Origin: Legionellales bacterium
GTDB lineage: Bacteria > Pseudomonadota > Gammaproteobacteria > PIVX01
Reading direction: 5' to 3'
Length of the DNA stretch: 17,626 nt
Assembly (NCBI GenBank): GCA_013215905.1
Contig: JABSQI010000015.1
Coordinates: 1-17,626, forward strand
Made by a program: the position numbers and the translations under genes. Each line of letters starts with the position of its first letter. Within the stretch, counting starts at the first letter, position 1. Below the pieces are notes generated by a model that was not told where the DNA came from, ran no database searches, and saw only the letters and a list, made by a program, of their open reading frames with translations. Positions 14,166 to 17,626 of this stretch are shown in pieces.

Positions 14166-15353
14166 ATGAAAAAAAATTGCGAGTTAAAAAAACATATTGG
14201 AACAATTCAAAGTTCTAATCCTTTGAGCCTTGTCCAAAGAAAAATCAGTAATGCACTATTGTATAATGCTTATAGCCAATTATTAGAACAAGAAGAACAT
14301 GAAATAGAAATAAAAAATCTGTGCAGGTTGATAGGGTATGATAGTAATGATTATCAACTAATAAAAGGGGGGTTACGAAAGCTATTGTCCACAGTAATAG
14401 AATGGAATTTATTAAATACAGGAGATAAAAGTGAAGAAGTATGGTCTGCAAGCTCTATGCTTGCCAGTGTTAGTATAGAAGGATCTAAATGTGTATATTC
14501 TTATAGTTCTAGATTAAAAAAATTGTTGTATATGCCAAGTATGTATGCAAGAGTAAATATGGAAATTCAATCTAAATTTAAATCAGCCTATGCTCTTGCC
14601 TTATACGAGAATTGTATAAGATACCAAAATTTACCTTATTCATGTTGGTTTACTATAGAAATATTTAGAAAACTTATGGGAGTTGATGAGAATAAATATA
14701 AAATTTTCCGTGACTTTAAAAGAAGAATTATTGATAAAGCTGTTGATGAGGTTAATTTGTACTCGAATCTGTTAATTATTCCTGAAATGCGTAAAAAACA
14801 AAGGAAAGTAACTTCAATTAGATTCAAAATTGATAAGAAAAAGCAGTGTCTACAAGACAATCCTCTGATCACAAGAGAAACGGTGTTTGTTATTTTAACT
14901 AGGGATTGGGGTTTTTCAGTGGTAAATGCTTCAAAGGTACTTGAGGAATTTGATAAAGACTATATTATGAATAAAATTAATTCGGTAACTCAAAGTACCA
15001 GCTTTAAGAATGGCAAGATAAAATCAAAATCTTCATATTTGTTAAAAGTTCTACAACTCGTTAATACCAAGGAAGGTTATAATCACCCAAAATATAAAGA
15101 TTATAACTCAGAAACTGATAGCAATAGCTGTTTTTTAAACACTGAAGAACAGTATAATAACTATATAATAAAATTTCAAAATGATGTTGTTCATAAGGAT
15201 ATTATTCAGAGTTTTGAGGCTTATTTGAAAAAGGAGCATACTAAGGTTTTATGGAAATATTATCAAAGAGATATGTTTGAACATAAAGCTATTAAGTCGG
15301 AATTTATTCAATATTTAAAGAAGAATTTTTCTTATATTTCTAACAAACTTTAA
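14166..15353 (+). CDS. Rep_3-family plasmid replication initiator (395 aa)
   Basis: An iteron-binding initiator of the RepB/RepE/pi type. The N-terminal winged helix (about 15-130) has the usual start NPLSLVQRKISNALLYNAY, then L-I-G-Y-D-S-N-D-Y-Q-L-I-K-G-G-L-R-K-L-L, matching the family LGyDSnDxxxLKxALxxL. The second winged helix (about 135-225) opens with SKFKSAYALALYENCIRYQ and contains K-I-F-R-D-F-K-R-R-I-I-D-K-A-V-D-E-V-N, where iteron contacts are expected. The C-terminal 160 residues extend beyond the family core, rich in Lys and Asn, with no recognised domain. Iterons begin 72 bases upstream of the ATG. No Shine-Dalgarno is visible, which may keep Rep low. It is divergent from the parA operon. 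Confidence 0.9.
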   Translation: MKKNCELKKHIGTIQSSNPLSLVQRKISNALLYNAYSQLLEQEEHEIEIKNLCRLIGYDSNDYQLIKGGLRKLLSTVIEWNLLNTGDKSEEVWSASSMLASVSIEGSKCVYSYSSRLKKLLYMPSMYARVNMEIQSKFKSAYALALYENCIRYQNLPYSCWFTIEIFRKLMGVDENKYKIFRDFKRRIIDKAVDEVNLYSNLLIIPEMRKKQRKVTSIRFKIDKKKQCLQDNPLITRETVFVILTRDWGFSVVNASKVLEEFDKDYIMNKINSVTQSTSFKNGKIKSKSSYLLKVLQLVNTKEGYNHPKYKDYNSETDSNSCFLNTEEQYNNYIIKFQNDVVHKDIIQSFEAYLKKEHTKVLWKYYQRDMFEHKAIKSEFIQYLKKNFSYISNKL

Positions 15354-15413
15354 CACTTATATACTTAGATGAACTTAATTCATTTAATTTGTTTAAAAAT
15401 AAAGTTTTTGTGT

Positions 15414-15430
15414 TACCATATACTATGGTA
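15414..15430. promoter_or_regulatory. Palindrome upstream of an exported-protein gene
   Basis: TACCATA (15414-15420) and TATGGTA (15424-15430) are perfectly complementary with a 3-base centre. It lies between rep and the exported-protein gene. There is no T-run, so it may be an operator; a -10-like TATACT overlaps its centre. Confidence 0.35.
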
Positions 15431-15500
15431 GGAAAAATAAAAGAATTAACATGGTGCATATAAATTGCCCAGTAATTTTGTGAAATTAAAGATTGAAAGA

Positions 15501-16022
15501 ATGGAATTTTTATTTAGTATTACAAGATATTTCATAGCCAAAATCTTGCTGTTGAGTTCAATTTGCTTTTTCTCGTGTACTACTAGTGCGAAATGTCCAG
15601 AGTCTGATGCAGAAATATTAGTTGAGAATGATTCCCCATTTACTATTCGTTTGGAAACGAAAGAAGAAGATACATGCAAATTACATCTCATAGCAGATAT
15701 TCCCCCAGGGGAGAAAGAAAAATATTTTTGTGTTTCTCATGATTATATGCTTAAGGTAACAACTTTTTATAATAAAGAAAGAAAGGCGGTATCCGGTTCT
15801 GATACGTGGAACGATATGATAATACAGGTGAAAGAAGGAAGTTATGATGTTAAATTTAAGCATTTGAGAGGGGAGATTAGAGGAGGATTAATTCGTCAGA
15901 ATAACAAAGGTAAAGTGACCACAACTAAACCTTCAACTAAAAAATGGCATTATCATAAGCATGATTCATCAAAACATAGAAAAAAAGATAAAGATCATTC
16001 TACAGAATCTTTATTGAATTAA
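15501..16022 (+). CDS. Sec-exported protein with a basic His/Lys-rich tail (173 aa)
   Basis: I do not recognise it. I chose the ATG at 15501 because it gives a clean signal peptide: basic R9 and K14, a hydrophobic core at about 10-26, and a TSA cleavage site before K31. In-frame TTG (15465) and GTG (15480) starts exist, so the start is uncertain; none has a good Shine-Dalgarno. The mature domain (about 31-130) has a beta-strand pattern, an IPPGEKEKYFC segment and three cysteines, at about 32, 57 and 76. The C-terminal 40 residues are strikingly basic and polar, rich in His, Lys and Ser, ending HSTESLLN, and could bind metal or polyanions such as LPS or nucleic acid. It belongs to the group of exported orphans on this replicon. 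Confidence 0.7.
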   Translation: MEFLFSITRYFIAKILLLSSICFFSCTTSAKCPESDAEILVENDSPFTIRLETKEEDTCKLHLIADIPPGEKEKYFCVSHDYMLKVTTFYNKERKAVSGSDTWNDMIIQVKEGSYDVKFKHLRGEIRGGLIRQNNKGKVTTTKPSTKKWHYHKHDSSKHRKKDKDHSTESLLN

Positions 16023-16320
16023 ACTATTTCCATTATTTAAGTCTTTGTAGCATCAAACGCTTGAGCAAACTCGTTCTTCTAGTAATTTTATTATTTAAAT
16101 AGAAGAAATTCGGATGCCTTTGTAAAAACGATTCTTTTAAAAATTAGGGTTAAGGAAAATAGCTTATATATTACTCATATACTCCTAGGGATTTTAACTT
16201 ACTGATAATATGTACTTAATTTCAACAAAAGATTTTATATAGTCATACTGGTTGATATTGGTTCATTATTGTGAGATAATATACAATTATTAAATAAAAG
16301 ATATTCTTAAATCGGAGCGG
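16023..16320 (+). promoter_or_regulatory. Intergenic region with the promoter of the second fis gene
   Basis: No gene is seen. TTGATA (16252-16257), a 17-base spacer, and GATAAT (16275-16280) form a good sigma70 promoter. TG at 16272-16273, one base before the -10, makes it an extended -10. The leader is about 35 bases before the fis paralog. The remainder is AT-rich and without recognised elements. Confidence 0.6.
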
Positions 16321-16323
16321 ATG

Positions 16324-16623
16324 ATGGAAAATATTAATACAAATATACATGAAATATCAGTAGAAGAGCCAAAGTGTTTAAGAAATTGTGTCTTAGAAGC
16401 TATAGATAATTATTTTAAAACAGTAGGGCAATCTGCTGCTTTTGATAGCAATACTGTAGTTATAGATGAAATAGAGTCAGCTATGTATGAAGGCATAATG
16501 CGATATACACGTGGTAATCAGTCTAAAGCAGCTAAAGTATTAGGTGTGAGTAGGGGTACTTTACGAACAAAATTAATGCAATATTTTAATACAACTCATG
16601 TTGGGGGTATTTACAGAGTATAA
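16324..16623 (+). CDS. Second Fis-family DNA-binding protein (99 aa)
   Basis: A paralog of the Fis at 9376-9723; aligned from this start the two share the same residue numbering. V-I-D-E-I-E-S-A-M-Y-E-G-I-M-R-Y-T-R-G-N-Q (46-66) leads into the helix-turn-helix AAKVLGVSRGTLRTKLMQYF (69-88), almost the same as the other copy. The tail VGGIYRV is also shared in type. The N-terminal third is different, and the length (99) is close to E. coli Fis. Two ATGs are adjacent, at 16321 and 16324. GGAG lies six bases before the second, which is the better start. It has its own promoter. Two fis genes on one small replicon are unusual, and heterodimers are possible. Confidence 0.88.
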   Translation: MENINTNIHEISVEEPKCLRNCVLEAIDNYFKTVGQSAAFDSNTVVIDEIESAMYEGIMRYTRGNQSKAAKVLGVSRGTLRTKLMQYFNTTHVGGIYRV

Positions 16624-16648
16624 AGGTTACTTTGTTCTTGTATTAACA

Positions 16649-16681
16649 TGGCATAATTGATGCCAAGGCTATTAAAGAGCC
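16649..16681. terminator. Hairpins between convergent fis paralog and exported-protein gene
   Basis: TGGCAT (16649-16654) pairs with ATGCCA (16660-16665), loop of five. GGCT (16667-16670) pairs with AGCC (16678-16681) just after. They sit about 25-60 bases after the fis stop and before the end of the - strand gene at 16740. No strong T-run follows. Confidence 0.35.
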
Positions 16682-16739
16682 AAATTTAATCCATATATTA
16701 TTCTAAATATATTACGGATATCCACTTGTAGATTTGAGA

Positions 16740-17381
16740 TTAATACATATAAATTCCTGAATATGGTTTTAGGAATTTATTTGAGGTATTAATCTCCGGA
16801 TGTGGGTTTTTGTATAATAATAGAGATCTATTTAGGGTGATCCCCATTTTAACATTATATAAATATTTATCTGACGTTATTTTAAAATTGTATGGTTTTT
16901 CGAGATTATGAGTTGATATTTTAGCTGCGCTTTTGTTCGTACTAACTATTTCCCACTCTTGTTTTATTATTTTGCCATCATAGTATAATTGAAGTTTTGC
17001 AAAACCAAGTATATCGTCATAACTCCAAAAATCTTGATCTTTAAAAATAATAAATAGTGTTTTTATTTCCTTAATTTTTAGTATTCCAGTCCAAATTTGT
17101 GTTTCTTTTAAGTTTTTTAATGCTTCTAAATTCCAATAGTATGGAAACTGAGGAACACGATTTTCTTTAATTATTATGTTATTATTATCGAATTCTAATA
17201 TGTTGATGAAGAGCTCGTCTTCACTATTATTTTTCTCAGAATTTATGTTTATGCTTGAAATATATAATTTGGGATATACGTAATTGTTGCTATGACAAGG
17301 CATATTTATAAAGAGAGTAGTGAATAAGCAAGAAAGATAGTTATTTTTGAAGATTTTCAGTTTAGATAAGTTTATTTTCAT
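16740..17381 (-). CDS. Sec-exported protein with a possible C2-like segment (213 aa)
   Basis: I do not recognise the family. Residues 1-31 are a signal peptide with many Lys in the n-region, a hydrophobic core at about 15-28 and a probable CHS cleavage site before N32. The mature part contains D-E-L-F-I-N-I-L-E-F at 55-64, then P-Q-F-P-Y-Y-W, then I-W-T-G-I-L-K-I-K-E and K-D-Q-D-F-W-S-Y-D-D-I-L-G (114-126). The pattern D-x-D followed by D-D-x-x-G is seen in C2-like beta-sandwich domains, where the Asp residues bind calcium. The suggestion is structural only and weak. The protein is Asn- and Lys-rich. The start has no good Shine-Dalgarno. It converges on the fis paralog. Confidence 0.68.
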   Translation of the reverse strand: MKINLSKLKIFKNNYLSCLFTTLFINMPCHSNNYVYPKLYISSININSEKNNSEDELFINILEFDNNNIIIKENRVPQFPYYWNLEALKNLKETQIWTGILKIKEIKTLFIIFKDQDFWSYDDILGFAKLQLYYDGKIIKQEWEIVSTNKSAAKISTHNLEKPYNFKITSDKYLYNVKMGITLNRSLLLYKNPHPEINTSNKFLKPYSGIYMY

Positions 17382-17593
17382 AATTCTATAGTATTACCGA
17401 AACAAGACTTACAGCTATATGCATATTAAAATTCTAATTGGTAAAAAAAGTTTAGGATAAAACAACACAGTCATCAATAAAAACTATATGACTAAATATA
17501 TAGAACTCAGTTATATCAAATTATATACGATAATAATCTGAGCAGTTTAAAATTTATCAAATATCTGTGGTATGAAGTACTGAGGTATTTTTA

Positions 17594-17626
17594 ATGTTAT
17601 TTTTGTTAACAACGAAATATTTAGGA
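17594..17626 (+). CDS. Possible start of a gene cut by the window edge
   Basis: An ATG with a Shine-Dalgarno (TGAGG at 17581-17585, eight bases upstream) opens eleven codons, MLFLLTTKYLG, that run off the end of the window. The hydrophobic start could be a signal peptide. If the window were a closed circle this frame would stop after about 21 codons, so it would then not be a gene. Confidence 0.25.
   Translation, partial: MLFLLTTKYLG

Noticed and set aside
1..17626. CRISPR array, tRNA or rRNA genes
   Set aside because: Reading both strands I saw no regularly spaced repeats other than the iterons, and no tRNA-like T-loop or rRNA sequence.

Overview
This AT-rich window (roughly 30% G+C by eye) reads as a plasmid or plasmid-like secondary replicon of a gammaproteobacterium, probably a host-associated one. 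The gammaproteobacterial assignment rests on two Fis-family proteins and a long, bimodular QueF. Host association is an inference from low G+C, insertion-sequence remnants and many small exported proteins of unknown function. I cannot name the species.

Layout. Positions 1-3540 hold three small Sec-exported proteins (one unknown on +, one unknown on -, one DUF1499-like on -) and a HAD-family phosphatase on -. Positions 3660-5300 form one regulated unit: a good sigma70-type promoter, a well-formed lysine riboswitch, and an AGCS-family sodium/amino-acid symporter gene. Positions 5300-8260 are a decayed zone with an exported orphan protein, an IS30 transposase fragment, an exported zinc-ribbon methyltransferase and an IS66 remnant. 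Positions 8343-11160 hold housekeeping-type genes: queF (-), whose conserved N-terminus can only be translated from a non-standard ATT codon, then fis (+) and murF (+). Positions 11161-15353 are the replication and maintenance core: an intergenic region with two solitary iteron-like sites, a small ribbon-helix-helix protein, ParB and ParA as an overlapping operon on -, an iteron array at 13996-14094, and a Rep_3-type initiator on +. Positions 15354-17626 hold another exported orphan, a second fis paralog with a good promoter, an exported protein with a possible C2-like segment, and the possible start of a further gene.

How it fits together. Rep would bind the iterons and open the AT-rich stretch beside them, and ParA/ParB with the small RHH protein would partition the replicon. 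G/C bias on the + strand appears to change sign at the iterons (C-rich to the left, G-rich to the right) and again near 5.3-5.7 kb. That pattern would fit bidirectional replication of a circle about the size of this window, but circularity cannot be shown here. The most interesting points are the lysine riboswitch on an 'alanine symporter' family gene, an essential gene (murF) beside a plasmid origin, iteron copies on both sides of the par operon, the ATT-start queF, and a methyltransferase carrying a signal peptide.
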